Of a DNA stretch of 64,000 nt, positions 11,156-22,130 are shown in pieces. The notes under the pieces are model-generated. The model did not search any database, had not been told where the DNA came from, and saw nothing but the letters and a program-made list of their open reading frames with translations. Source of the stretch: Dysidea avara (lineage: Eukaryota; Porifera; Demospongiae; Dictyoceratida; Dysideidae); contig NC_089280.1 of the NCBI RefSeq assembly GCF_963678975.1, forward strand, positions 19,583,863 to 19,647,862. Direction: 5' to 3'. Both the position numbers and the translations under genes were made by a program. How positions within the stretch are numbered: position 1 is the first letter of the stretch; each line of letters begins with the position of its first letter.

Positions 11156-14100
11156 TTAAGTTTCAAAGCCAACAAGTGGCTCCTGGAATTCTTTTAAATT
11201 ACTGAAATATTCTTCAAGTTCAAACTGCTCCACCTTCTGTTTGCTGCAAACAGTTGAAAGCCATCTTTTTGCAGTACCTATTTTGTCCTCAATTTTGATT
11301 TTAACATCTCCTCCCCTTACGTAAGTGATAATGTGATATATGATGATGAAACTAAAATGAACTGCTGCTATGGCAATAATAACACTAACACTGGACACGC
11401 TGTCTTTTCCATACAACAAAATGATGTATAGGCATTGAAGGTTAAGTATAAATATTAGTTCATTATAATTTTTGTAATTCACTTTATGCGGTTGCAAAAT
11501 TGCCTGAATCACTGCAACAATGCTGAGTAGAAAAGTACTAATAGTGAGGTTGATATTCCTATCCAGTGATGCTATTCCACAGAAAACAAGTCTTATCACA
11601 AGTTGCACACCAGTCCAGTAGTAGAACTTGATTTTGTATGGTCCTTGGTAAGCATCCAATAGTGGTTTAAACTTCATGATGAATCTAAATCTTGATAGCA
11701 ACCTTGTGAACAGCAAAATAATATTAAATGGAATTAATAAAAAGAAGAGTGTGAGGCATACAATGAACAAAATGACAAATCTGATCTTGAACAAGGGTAC
11801 ATTAGCATCAATTGACCATACCAGTGTAGTGTGATTGCTGGGTAGGTGAATAATTTTGGAGTAAGAGAACAAGATACTGGATGCTATATGAAGTGTTTTA
11901 GTATAGGACAATAGGAAGAGTGTAGCAAGCACTGGTAGAGCTCTACGTGCTGTGATCCTCTGTATTGTGGTGGAGTAACGACTTGTTATGATGAGCAAGG
12001 TAGCAATGAGAATGAGGTAGAAGGGAAATGCTAATTGTAACCACATCTTAGCATAATCATCCATACCATTGTAGAAACATGTTTGAATACCCAAATCAAG
12101 ATTAGCTAGCGAGATGAAGGTATAAGCTGGCATAAATTTACTTAAATTAGGAAAGAACACAGGAGTGTTAATACTAATGATGTTGACATAGAAAATAAAT
12201 GCATTGATAGTTCCATCAGTTACTGTGAGGTTGAGAATAAAGAGGAGCAATACCAAAACAAGACCTGCCATTGCAATGGGTACAATTAGAAACAGGTAGA
12301 TACTTGAACATTTTTGACATTGAGAGGAACCAAATACAGTACTGAGACCATGTTGACAATGTCCACACAGTATACCAGACCTGTTAAACTGACACTGTGA
12401 ATTGGGATTAGAGAATTTAAAATGTGAAGAGTGAGATAGGCAGTAGTGGAATGGACACTGTAGTGAAAGGCTGTACACATATGAATTGTTATGAGGTACT
12501 GGTGATAACCAGGTATTGGCGGGACGTAGTAGGGTCTGATCATTTATATCACATGTAATAGAATATTGGTAAAGGAATGGATGGCATTGACATATACCAT
12601 TTTCCAGGATGAAGCCAGTTGGACAGTGCAAAGCTTTGATGTAATAAATGTCTGTTATACCAATACTGTCATAAAATCCTTTCAAGAATAGTTCACACCA
12701 TGCTGAAGATTTTGTTGGAAAAGAAATGGTATATTTTAAAGTTGTGCAAATAGAATTCTTAACAGTCCTTGATATTTCAGAAGAGTTGGTTACACCACAA
12801 GCTGCTGGTGGTAGCCAGTCAGAATCATTTACAACAGTCACTATTGTACTATTAGAATATCCAAATGGTATGTTTAAATCATTTATGTAAATATCGAGAG
12901 TCATTGTTTGACCAGGATATATGAAATCAAGTGGATCCTTGTAACAATCATGAGATCTAGAAGTGTCACAAGCGCACAGTTTCTTTTTACTGGCAGTAAA
13001 TTGTAATGAAGCATTGTATTGACCAGTCTGGTTTATATACTTAATAATTTTACTGTTTACTTCAAGTGGACTTGCAGTTTTAAATGTTGACTGTGGTAAC
13101 CATCTGCAGTGTGTAATAGGTAAATTGTTATAGGCAAAGTTTACCGATCTTTCCAAATTGTTATCAAATATTACAGAATAATTATAATAGTTGTATTGAC
13201 TATCCAGTGGTGCCTTAGTTAAATATTGAAAGTAGCAAGGTGGATAAATCTCCAAATTCTTTTGTGCTCCAGAATTGAAGAATGCAAACTTATTAAAGGT
13301 ACTTCGACTGACATTAACTTTGGTGTTTTCCATTATAAAAGTACTGAAGTATATAATCGGCAGTTGCTTTGAAATAAAATAGATTATATTTTCTGTAGTT
13401 ATATTTACAAATTCAATGTAATTTAAAAGTGTAATGTTACTGGTTCTCAGTTTAATGACACTGCTACATTTGCTAATGTTTTTGAATATTACTGGACCTA
13501 TTAAATATAACTGAACTAAATCCACATCAATGAAATGTCTGGAGGTCATTCCTGTGCTAGATGAAAATGTTGTATTGGCAATGGTGACTGTATTCATTCC
13601 TCTCAATACTTTTGTCGCAATCACTCGAAAAATCTCTACATTGTGGTTGTGCTGAAATGTACAACTGATTATGTGTATATCTGGACCATCATCCACTTCT
13701 ATAAATCTGACAAAATCAGATTGATTCTCGCTATACTGGTTATTGAAAAAAGTACAATCTTCAAGCCAAACAGCATTACCATGTTGCTCATCATAAGATG
13801 CAATGTATAACAGGTTGCTGTATATATGATTATTAGCAAAATAGCAAGAATTTAGAGTGAACATACTTTGTCCCTGATCTTTGTTGTTAAAATAAATTGA
13901 CAATGTCTTGCCTTTATAATTGAGACCTTGAATGACCAAATTTAATAAATTAACCTTGACTTTATAAATCTGTTGGACGAATGTAAAGTTTAGCATCGAT
14001 GTAAAATTACTATCTATGTAATTGACATGATAGTGATCTATTGAAAGACTATGATTCTTTGAATCTTCTGTATTATCATTATAGATAATTATTATGGCAT

Positions 14101-14596
14101 TGTTGGTGATGTAGGAGAAAAATGAGTCACCCAAAATGTTGATGCCAACTATACCATATGAGTTACGAGTGTCTTCTATCACTACAAGTTTCAGTTGAAC
14201 ATTTGTACATTGCTTGATCAAGACTGTAGCATTGTTATATTCACTACCAAAACAGCTCCTAACTGTTATATTAGTTACTATCAAGTTAGTAATATTAAAC
14301 ATTACTATACCAACCGATGAGTTACAGTGGATGACAGTTTCCGCAGTAGTCATATTTCCAATGAGTGAAATGTTGTGAACATTTTGTATGATGAGATCAG
14401 TGTGAAGGTGATGTAGTCCTGGTAGGAAGAGTAATTGAGTGCTAGAGGTGAAGTATTTGGTGGTATTGCGCAGGTAGTGTGGTAGGCTATGACAATGATG
14501 ACATGTAGTGTTAGGATGATCTGCAGGTGTCACAGTGTAAACAGCACTGGTTGTAGTGTATAGTGAAACAAACAGAAGCAGCTTCCATGCAACCAT
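11156..14596 (-). CDS. Giant beta-helix ectodomain / multi-TM receptor-like protein
   Basis: One uninterrupted frame of 1146 codons. I place the start at the ATG at 14596 because the residues that follow (MVAWKLLLFVSLYTTTSA) form a signal peptide; the frame stays open to about 14662 but has no earlier ATG. Residues ~25-480 are rich in Asn, Ile, Val and N-glycosylation sites, with short repeated strands typical of a right-handed beta-helix. Residues ~560-765 are Cys-rich and end in CGHCQHGLSTVFGSSQCQKC (744-763). From 766 to ~1091 there are 8-9 hydrophobic helices, including the family-like segments LNLTVTDGTINAFIFY and DLGIQTCFYNGMDDYAKMWL. The last ~55 residues are a charged, probably cytoplasmic, tail. 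A role as a cell-surface receptor or adhesion protein is inference; I know no named function. TCCTTTACAG just upstream could be a splice acceptor, so a 5' non-coding exon is possible. Heat-shock elements lie 150-215 bp upstream. Confidence 0.9.
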   Translation of the reverse strand: MVAWKLLLFVSLYTTTSAVYTVTPADHPNTTCHHCHSLPHYLRNTTKYFTSSTQLLFLPGLHHLHTDLIIQNVHNISLIGNMTTAETVIHCNSSVGIVMFNITNLIVTNITVRSCFGSEYNNATVLIKQCTNVQLKLVVIEDTRNSYGIVGINILGDSFFSYITNNAIIIIYNDNTEDSKNHSLSIDHYHVNYIDSNFTSMLNFTFVQQIYKVKVNLLNLVIQGLNYKGKTLSIYFNNKDQGQSMFTLNSCYFANNHIYSNLLYIASYDEQHGNAVWLEDCTFFNNQYSENQSDFVRFIEVDDGPDIHIISCTFQHNHNVEIFRVIATKVLRGMNTVTIANTTFSSSTGMTSRHFIDVDLVQLYLIGPVIFKNISKCSSVIKLRTSNITLLNYIEFVNITTENIIYFISKQLPIIYFSTFIMENTKVNVSRSTFNKFAFFNSGAQKNLEIYPPCYFQYLTKAPLDSQYNYYNYSVIFDNNLERSVNFAYNNLPITHCRWLPQSTFKTASPLEVNSKIIKYINQTGQYNASLQFTASKKKLCACDTSRSHDCYKDPLDFIYPGQTMTLDIYINDLNIPFGYSNSTIVTVVNDSDWLPPAACGVTNSSEISRTVKNSICTTLKYTISFPTKSSAWCELFLKGFYDSIGITDIYYIKALHCPTGFILENGICQCHPFLYQYSITCDINDQTLLRPANTWLSPVPHNNSYVYSLSLQCPFHYCLSHSSHFKFSNPNSQCQFNRSGILCGHCQHGLSTVFGSSQCQKCSSIYLFLIVPIAMAGLVLVLLLFILNLTVTDGTINAFIFYVNIISINTPVFFPNLSKFMPAYTFISLANLDLGIQTCFYNGMDDYAKMWLQLAFPFYLILIATLLIITSRYSTTIQRITARRALPVLATLFLLSYTKTLHIASSILFSYSKIIHLPSNHTTLVWSIDANVPLFKIRFVILFIVCLTLFFLLIPFNIILLFTRLLSRFRFIMKFKPLLDAYQGPYKIKFYYWTGVQLVIRLVFCGIASLDRNINLTISTFLLSIVAVIQAILQPHKVNYKNYNELIFILNLQCLYIILLYGKDSVSSVSVIIAIAAVHFSFIIIYHIITYVRGGDVKIKIEDKIGTAKRWLSTVCSKQKVEQFELEEYFSNLKEFQEPLVGFET

Positions 14597-14742
14597 GTAG
14601 CTGTAAAGGATCAGAAGTGTATACAATTTTTTAAAAAAGTATTTTTGAATATAATTATACAACCAAGTATATGTACTAAGTTATAATATTAATAATAATT
14701 ATGCATGTACAATGTCAAAATTTCTACCCTAAAAATAAAAAG

Positions 14743-14764
14743 TTCTAGAATGTTCTTTCTTGAA
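14743..14764. promoter_or_regulatory. Heat-shock element cluster 1 (HSF site)
   Basis: TTCTAGAATGTTC (14743-14755) is a perfect three-unit nTTCnnGAAnnTTC array, followed at once by TTCTTGAA (14757-14764), another two-unit site. It lies about 150 bp upstream of the receptor ATG. Trimeric HSF binds alternating GAA/TTC units; activity here is inferred from sequence. Confidence 0.65.
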
Positions 14765-14792
14765 ACGCAGTTTGTATAAAATACTTTTGATG

Positions 14793-14810
14793 GAATTTTC
14801 TAGAACATTC
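14793..14810. promoter_or_regulatory. Heat-shock element 2, four perfect units
   Basis: GAATTTTCTAGAACATTC reads GAAnnTTCnnGAAnnTTC, four consecutive perfect units with correct 5-bp phasing. With the first cluster 30 bp away this makes a strong candidate HSF-responsive promoter for the minus-strand receptor gene. A TATAAAA (14775-14781) between the two sites points the other way (plus strand), so a divergent transcript is an alternative. Confidence 0.7.
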
Positions 14811-15417
14811 TACGTGTCATGGAAAAAGTATTCATTTAGAGTGCTAACAATAAGATGCATAGAAAACAAAACATGTACGTAACAACTTTCTTAATTCTTC
14901 CTTTCTTAATTATTCTTTTAATTCTTCCATTGTGCCTAGCTATATATAGAGAAGGAATAAGCAAGTTCCAAGGCAAATTGTATATATACATTCCATTAAT
15001 TGCCAGCTTTGTGGTATCAGTATAAAAAAGTGATATATTCCCACTAAAACAGCAAAGCTTCGAAAAAATGTTGTCTTCAAAAAGTTAAAATCCTGTAAAG
15101 TTAATTAAAATGATAACACCAAGAAAGCGCTGCATTTGTGACTTACTTTTGCCTAATTTTCTTTACGGGCAATATAATGGTGGTCATTAAAAAGAAAGTT
15201 ACAGTTATATGTAGCTGTTTGAATTCCAGGATTTTCTTTTTGTAGATAGGCAGCAATGTTATTCTGCAGCTTGGCATGGGTTTCACATTAATGCACCGTA
15301 TTTGTACATACATGGGTAATGTATGTACCAGCAACAAAATGTGGTAATCATTGAGTTAGAATCAACAGGACACTTGAATACATTATTCCGTTACTTGGTA
15401 TATTTTCTCACAATACT

Positions 15418-15670
15418 AGTGCATCACCAGGCATGCGAAAACAGGGCATGTGGGCACAAACTATGTAATCCCATCACACAACAGGTCATATCTCCGTATT
15501 GGATTAAGATAGTTGCATCGTGTAACTTGTGTTATAAGGCCAATTAAAGTAGGGCTGAAAATTGTATGGTCATAACTTAATGGAATAAAAAGTTAGGAGT
15601 GGTGAAAGTTTGAAAAGGTAGGCAAATTTTGTGTGCCCACATGCCCTGTTTTCGCAGGCCCAGTCACAAT
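15418..15670. mobile_element. MITE with GCGAAAACAGGGCATG inverted ends
   Basis: GCGAAAACAGGGCATGTGGG near 15435-15454 is matched in inverse by CCCACATGCCCTGTTTTCGC near 15636-15655. Weaker pairing extends outwards (CATCACC / CCCAGTCAC). Total length is about 250 bp and there is no coding potential. Confidence 0.75.
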
Positions 15671-16471
15671 AGTAGTTACAGTATTTTCACCTTTTCATAC
15701 AACAATCTACACATCACACTATGGAGTTTGTGACAACTTAACACAAAGAAAAATAAAAGGTGTATTGTCACAATATAATTAATTTCGACATGTTGTCTAG
15801 TTCTTGGGTTATCATCACAGCGTCCACCCTACATGTAATCCTTACATGACTGGCAATGAAAATTTATCACTACACATTTTACATACTGATGAATGAACAA
15901 CTATGATTACCATATACGTATGTACATATTCTCAATGCTGCCATGCAGTAAACTTACCCAGTAGTATCCATTTGATGTGAATCGCACTTATATTACTATA
16001 GAAAAATCTGGATTAACAGTTTTAGCACCATGGAGTTTATTGTTTATATGTGCACAGTCATAATTGCAATCACAATGCAACAATACATTGTTTTGTCAGT
16101 CCTGTATACCTCAAACCAACATGTTGAAATACATTTACAAACACAATGGCAATATTAATGTATTGTTAAACAAATAATGAACGTTGTATGTGTTACTGTA
16201 TACTTCTATGCAGCTATGTTATAAGTGGCTGAATGAGACATGATGTCCAATGCTGTTTTTATGGAAAGTGAAAGACAAAATTAGCAATTTCATTATGTCA
16301 TTACATGTCACAGTTACATTGCGTAAAACTGCAACTTATGCATCTTAGTAGAGTTAATCTTTAAAATGATGAGCTAACACAATTTAGGCATTCAAATTGT
16401 TTTTGGAGTAAAAACGGCTTCCAAAGTATGTACATTCAAATCATACACACAAATCATAGACTATTAACACA
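15671..16471. other. AT-rich spacer, nothing recognised
   Basis: No coding frame, RNA gene or clear repeat was recognised here. Composition is typical of the local AT-rich background. Confidence 0.4.
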
Positions 16472-16711
16472 TTGTAGTCATAATAGTGTAGTGTCTGTCC
16501 AGTAGGTTGCTAACATACCTAGTTTACATTGTTAACATGCAGTTAGTGCATTATGATTACTAGCAAGGGTAAATAATAAAAGAGAGTGACTTGTAGTCAT
16601 AATAGTGTAGTGTCTGTCCAGTAGGTTGCTAACATACCTAGTTTACATTGTTAACATGCAGTTAGTGCATTATGATTACTATCAAGAGTAAATAATAAAA
16701 GAGAGAGTGAC
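16472..16711. repeat. Two-copy tandem repeat, ~120-bp unit
   Basis: Unit 1 (16472-16590) and unit 2 (16591-16711) both begin TTGTAGTCATAATAGTGTAG and end in AATAATAAAAGAGAGTGAC-like sequence. They differ at a few positions and a two-base GA expansion. The array lies 120 bp before the right copy of the 0.9 kb duplication. Confidence 0.9.
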
Positions 16712-16831
16712 ATTGAGTAGCCCCTTGAAAGTTAGTGTATGGAAGAAGCCAAAGCATATTAACACCCTTTTTGTAAATTCATGAGAAGCCTGTGGACTTC
16801 TGGCTGTCATTTTTGATGGCCCATGCTGTAG

Positions 16832-17727
16832 TTAGACACACTCTCTTTTATACTCTCTTGTTACTATAATATACTGCTTTAGTGCAATAGGCAGAACAAT
16901 AATATTGTACTGTACTGTTGCAGTGGTTAAATATTTTATTTTACAACTAGCCCTAATTTGAGACCGGTAGGGGGAAGTAATAGAATATCATTAATGTGCA
17001 GTTCTGTTTGAAAGTATATACTTTGTTATAACTATCCAAACACATGATGGAGAGCTTGTGTAGCAATGTGTCAGTGAAAGAGAAGGCTACATAAAGGGAG
17101 TTCTTATACCAAGTATTACCAACTATAGGAGCTGGTCTAGGGGCATACTCCCCTAGGGAATTTTGATGAACAGCTATGGTCCTTGAGGTACATTTTGTTT
17201 CAGTTTCTGTATGTAGTAAACTGTAAAGAGGTCATTTTAAAATGGCACACAGCTACATATATATGTAGCATTGTACTATTCAGTACAGCTTGCTATGTTA
17301 GTCTGAGTTTTAGAAGCCCATCACCATTTACAACTATACCCAAATGTCACTTACAACTGGCCTTTTGACCACAACTGGCCCCCTGTTTTAGTTCCTGGTA
17401 CTATACTGTGATTCCTCACTTGTCATAGAGAATAAACAGGCAGTAACTCCAATAGATCATTCAGCTATTGATATGACTGCTCCATTAGAACATATTAATG
17501 ACATACTTCACTAAGTTAATTGCAGGCACTAATTTTATTCACTACATAGCTCACAAGCCATACAAAGTTAATATTTTTTTAATTATTAAGGGAGTGTAAT
17601 TTAAACATAAGATGGGAACTGGAATATTATTAGGTTGAATTGTTTTGTTATTAGAGCTTTACAGTGACCAGCACTGATTTAAAGAGCATTGCAGTATTAC
17701 ACGTACATAATTATTGGGTAATAGCAT
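16832..17727. repeat. Right copy of ~0.9 kb direct duplication
   Basis: Near-identical to 1-898. Similarity starts at TTAGACACACTCTCTTTTAT and stops around 17727, after ATTATTGGGTAATAGCA. It has no inverted termini and no coding frame. Either a segmental duplication that carried receptor paralogues, or a non-autonomous repeat family. Confidence 0.9.
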
Positions 17728-18169
17728 AATAGATTGGTGTCTACTGTCTAATAACCAGTTTATCAGATCACTTATTAATTGCACGCATGCTGTACAGCTG
17801 TGAGAGTATGTAGCGTATGTAGCTGGAAGAACGCATACGGTGTTCCTTGTGTTCATTATATTAGTCCATATGTTATATACCTTACAGTTAGCTACCCTGA
17901 AGAAAAAGAAAAAGGTCTGTAATAGAGAGTAACTAACTTTTTTTATTTGAGATCAAGTTTCATCTTTGTACAACATGAACACAATTCAAATTTCCGCATA
18001 AAAGCCATGCGTATACACAATACAACTGATGTGTACTGTAAAGCCATAATTGGTTATTATCTGTAATGACAATCATTATTATACACGATCTGAGAACTTG
18101 TTATTCTGTACAATTTAAAAAGTACCAGTTTTCGACAAGGAAAAGTTTCCTTTATTCTGTTTTTAAACT
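17728..18169. other. Spacer, nothing recognised
   Basis: AT-rich sequence with no convincing gene or repeat. It probably holds the 3' flank of the degraded leucine-rich-repeat gene to the right. Confidence 0.4.
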
Positions 18170-19560
18170 TCTTCAAGTTGACTTCTGAACCTCGTTTATT
18201 GCATATATGGACTGGTGTGTAAAAACTACCATGGTCAGTAATTCAGGAGAGTTTCTAATGAGACTGGTAATTCCTTTAGTAGTCACTGAATTCACGGATA
18301 TGGCTACACATACTAATCTACAATGAGCAGATACGGTCTCCAAGAAGATGTCAGGAATATCAGTATTATCTGACAAAACTGATATTTGCTGTAAGTTAGT
18401 CTAAGAGTTGCACACTGATGAGAGTCAACACATTGACAAGATAAATGTGTGAGCTCCTTACAACCAATGATGATGTTCTGCATGCTGTCTGAATCATCAC
18501 TAGAGCATTTGCAGTGTTGTAATGATGGAAAATATGACAAAAACAACCATACCCATTTCAGTTGAGGCTTGCACTCAAAACATGCAATACAAAAATCAAA
18601 ACTGTATCGGATCTCTATACCCTGAAGTTAGAAAACTGCCAAACCAGGCTGAAAAAGTTGTCCATATAATGCATTTCATTTGGTATAGAGATTCTAAAAA
18701 GACAAATAACCAAAGCTAGATAGGTTAGTTTCTTCATATTGTTTAGCGTATCCCACAGTTGAATATGATTTTTTACTTCTTGTAAATAAATACAGTGCAC
18801 GTTTAGCCCATGTAAATGGCTACAGCACTGGGCAATCTTACTCAGATCTTTCAGACCTTTCAGACTACATAAACATTCCCGATTACCACCTAGATTAAGA
18901 CCTTTAATAAGATTGGATCATGTAACAGCCAGTTGCTCCAAGTGTCTGGATTGAAGGAACTTGCAGAAAGAAAAATCAAAATCGGTTACATACTCAAGAT
19001 CTTTAACAACACTAATCAGGTTACATTTAAGAACATAGTCAAAGTCATTGAGTACAACTTTGGCTTTACAAGCTTTTACCATTTTGAACAGAGTCAGACA
19101 ACAAAACAAAATCTCTCTGTAGACCAAAGAGTCTGAAGCTGCTTGCTTTATCAAGTGGCAGGGTAGCCATTTGACTAAACTCTAACTGGAGATTTGGAAA
19201 TGATTTAGTGTTGATCTAAAATTACTGAACAACTTCAAACATGAACTATGACTTATTGATATGGTGGAATTCCACTGCTTCCAAGACTTTAAAAAGCTTC
19301 TTTGTAACTGATCGACAAACGTGCATGTCACAATATTTAAGTTACGTAGTACAAAATCATTTGGTACCCACTCTTGCACACAGGACATGCAAAATGTATG
19401 TGGATGACCTTTATATGTACTGTGAGTTTTCTCAACCTACCAATCTGAAGTAGCTAATGGCTTGATGTCACTGAACTTCCAATTTCTCCAACTTTCCCAT
19501 TGGTTGTAGAGCAATTCCAACATGTTAGGACATATAGAACAAGGGGCAGTGACCTTAAAT
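18170..19560 (-). pseudogene. Degraded leucine-rich-repeat (possibly F-box/LRR) gene
   Basis: On the minus strand, open pieces at about 19388-19182, 19154-18918 and 18917-18615 share one frame and are separated only by single stop codons (for example TGA after ...EQLAVT near 18918). The frame then shifts for 18546-18313 and again for 18376-18173. The text contains LRR-like segments: IKGLNLGGNRECLCSLKGLK, MKKLTYLALVICLF, GCKELTHLSCQCV and SLIRNSPELLTMVVF, spaced by ~25-45 residues. Upstream LYNQWESWRNW (~19510) could be part of an F-box-like head; this is weak. An F-box/LRR substrate adaptor is the best guess for the ancestor. With two or more stops and two frameshifts it is unlikely to make protein. 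Confidence 0.5.
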
Positions 19561-19843
19561 TTATACACCAAGACACAGCTATTGATGCAAACAAGTACAG
19601 CTTCTTTCCTACTTTAATTCAATTCTACCTAGAATTACTATAAGTTGTAATAATTTACACTATATTGTAGCTTAGCCTTAATTATTACACCTATTGTAAC
19701 ATTTTCACTCATGTGAGTTCTACAATTATTAATAAATAATCTAGCTTATTTCCGGGTGGCGGTAGACTAAGGTGTGTGACGTTGATGAGCATTGTTTAGT
19801 GTTGATTCTATCACGTGATCTGGGAAAACCAATCGCCGGTTTG

Positions 19844-19993
19844 ATGTATCGCGGATTGCGCATCCGTTGTCATAAACTTTTTTTGGATTCGACCAAATAG
19901 CCAATCGAATGTGAGGACTTCCATTCACTCAATGGCCCAGTTTCACGTGACACCATAGACATCGGTGACCACGGATGTGCAATCCGCGATACT
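19844..19993. repeat. 150-bp inverted repeat (small MITE-like hairpin)
   Basis: GTATCGCGGATTGCGCATCC on the left is mirrored by GGATGTGCAATCCGCGATAC on the right. The surrounding 19740-20300 is richer in CpG than the rest of the area but shows no supported exon. Confidence 0.75.
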
Positions 19994-20714
19994 CACCACA
20001 ATCCTTCAACACCGCGACAATCACCACAGAACGTTCCTCTCTTCAGTCATAAAGTGGCCATACAAATTGTCTCCATAGTGATGGTGTTTTGCCAACAACT
20101 CGTAGTCTCCACGAAACGTTTCGCAACTTCACTGTAGGCCACTCCAGCAATAAATTCTCCGCCGGTTTCCCGTCCACCGCTCGCCGAATCTGGTTACTGT
20201 CAGCTCTAAACATTCCATTGTTCCGCCGATATTGCAAACTGGCAGGCTCATCTTGAAACAGTGTCAGCTCACGTGTCAACAGTGCTATCAAGTCGGCACA
20301 AACTTCACATTTGTGTTATTTTGCAACTTAAAAAGGAAGAAACGAACTTAATCATGCTTTTATGTAGCTTTTTATGGCTATGCCAGACAAATAATGGTTT
20401 GAAAAGCTGCCAATACACTGTATTTTAATGAAACAATGGAAATAGACCGCCCGCCTGCATGCAAATAATTATAGCAAATAATTGCAAATAAAATCTCCAT
20501 AGATTCTTCGTTACCAGGACTATCCATCACTATACATGGCACTGTCGAGACCTCATGGGTGAATCACGTGACCATTTAATCAGCATATATGTAATTAAAT
20601 TCCGACATAGTTACAGCTGCCAAGTCTTGACCTGGCCCGGGTGTAGCTATATGCATTAAATGGACAGAACTATACTGTAGTCTCGCGTGGCCAGACCGCT
20701 TTTTTTCTCATTGT

Positions 20715-21183
20715 CTCTACCATCTTTAAGAGACAAGTCTTACATAGATCGACTGACATCAATGAATTTACCATCTCTTTTGTACAGGCACAGACGTGGT
20801 GACTTAATATTTCTTTTCAAGATGTTGAACGATTACTTCAATCTGGATCACTCCAACTTTTTTACTTTCTCCCACAATACACAAACTAGAGGTCACGCAT
20901 ATAAATTACTTAAGCCCCCTGCCCACCTTTCATGTCGAGTCAACTATTTTGGTACTAGAGTAATTAATGATTGGAACAATCTTACGAGTGATGTTGTAGG
21001 AAATTCTTTATTAAATAATTTTAAATCAGCTATAGATAATTACTTTTATGACTATAGATTCATGTTAATGTAATAATTATATTCATAGTTAATTTTTGTT
21101 CATTGCATCTAATTTATGTATGTGTATGTATGTAATTGAATGGGTGTACAGGCTTCTAAGCCTCAACCCAAATCACATCATAA
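20715..21183 (+). mobile_element. 5'-truncated CR1/L2-like LINE, C-terminal ORF2 tail
   Basis: The plus strand encodes the post-RT tail of a LINE ORF2: SYIDRLTSMNLPSLLYRHRR, RGDLIFLFKML, TRGHAYKLLKP and RVINDWNNLTSDVV. It stops at 21073 and is followed by ~110 bp ending in AATCACATCATAATCATAAT. The same residues and order appear in the LINE at 41769-42424, so the two are one family. The element lacks endonuclease and catalytic RT motifs and cannot move by itself. It splits the left terminal repeat of the surrounding TIR element. Confidence 0.8.
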
Positions 21184-21479
21184 TCATAATTGGGAAGGGA
21201 GAAAAAGGGTCTGGAACAGTTCGAATCCCACAATCGTCTTGACACGTCACAAGGCTACATCATAAGTATGCAACCCATGCGCTTAAACTCCATTGTAACA
21301 GGAATGCCACAGTAGTAGTGAATGTCATGATAATGACAACATACAGGAATAGATATATACAAGGTAAGGGGGCCTAGACTCAGGGGTACACAACTACCTG
21401 AAACACAGGTAGCTGGATCCCTGGAAAGACAAAACCGCAAAATACAATACACAATTACATTAACTAAAAAACAGTTAAA

Positions 21480-22030
21480 AGTTCCGTAATATCCCACAAT
21501 TCTGATGAACGAGCATTGAAGATCCTATAGGAGCATGAAATTGCAACTCGAGCAGCTTGTTAGAAAATAGATCTAACCGAGCATTTTTGTAGATGACAAC
21601 TCTACATAAATTAGATATTGTTGATGGTAAGAAGTGACCTAGACACCCAACTTCAATTATAACTAGTTCAACAAATAAGCCAGTATGCTCAAGCTCTGAA
21701 AGTAAAGGACCATAATGAGCTACTTCCTAGAGCTGGCAGCTGCAAAGTGTTGTTCTGTATTGGTAACAACTGACAGTTCCAGTAAGATAATGCCATCATC
21801 GGAGATCAAAACTATATCTGGCCTACTTGATGATGATGAGAAGCTTGGGAGAACAGTGCTTGGCAAGATAGTGCTAGCCAAGTGACCAGGAGATCGGCAT
21901 AAAGTTTATAACAAGGTGGTAAGTTCTTCTGTAGGCCGTGAATAAAAACCTGTAGGACTGAGTCATGGGGCCAGGTATATATTCCCTGATCGAGAGCAGT
22001 AGAGCAACCAGTTAAAATATGGCACAACAA
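21480..22030 (-). pseudogene. Degenerate retrotransposon RT C-terminal tail
   Basis: Minus-strand translation across frames gives CHILTGCSTALDQGIYTW, DSVLQVFIHGLQ, YADLLVTWLA and then, in another frame, SRPDIVLISDDGIILLELSV followed by VELVIIEVGCLGHF-like sequence. This order (a CxxxLxGCxxAL...RYTWRHDSVL block followed by RPDLV...LLELTV) is what I recall from the C-terminal part of a distinct invertebrate non-LTR retroelement, different from the CR1/L2-like family nearby. Multiple stops and frameshifts make it dead. Confidence 0.6.
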
Positions 22031-22130
22031 TAAACAAAGACTTAACTTACCTAAACAACTAACAATCGATTCAATCTATTATCACCTCAAAAGCAGCTTT
22101 AGATGCTGATAGGTTTATAAATACGCGCTT

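Noticed and set aside
1..17727. Giant LTR retrotransposon with 0.9-kb LTRs
   Set aside because: The direct repeats lack TG...CA ends, and there is no primer-binding site, gag, protease or RT between them; the interior is host receptor genes and MITEs.
20043..20291. 82-codon minus-strand frame in a CpG-richer stretch
   Set aside because: It has no ATG at its 5' end (first codon TTG), no recognisable domain and no clear splice sites; kept only as a possible exon for transcript checking.
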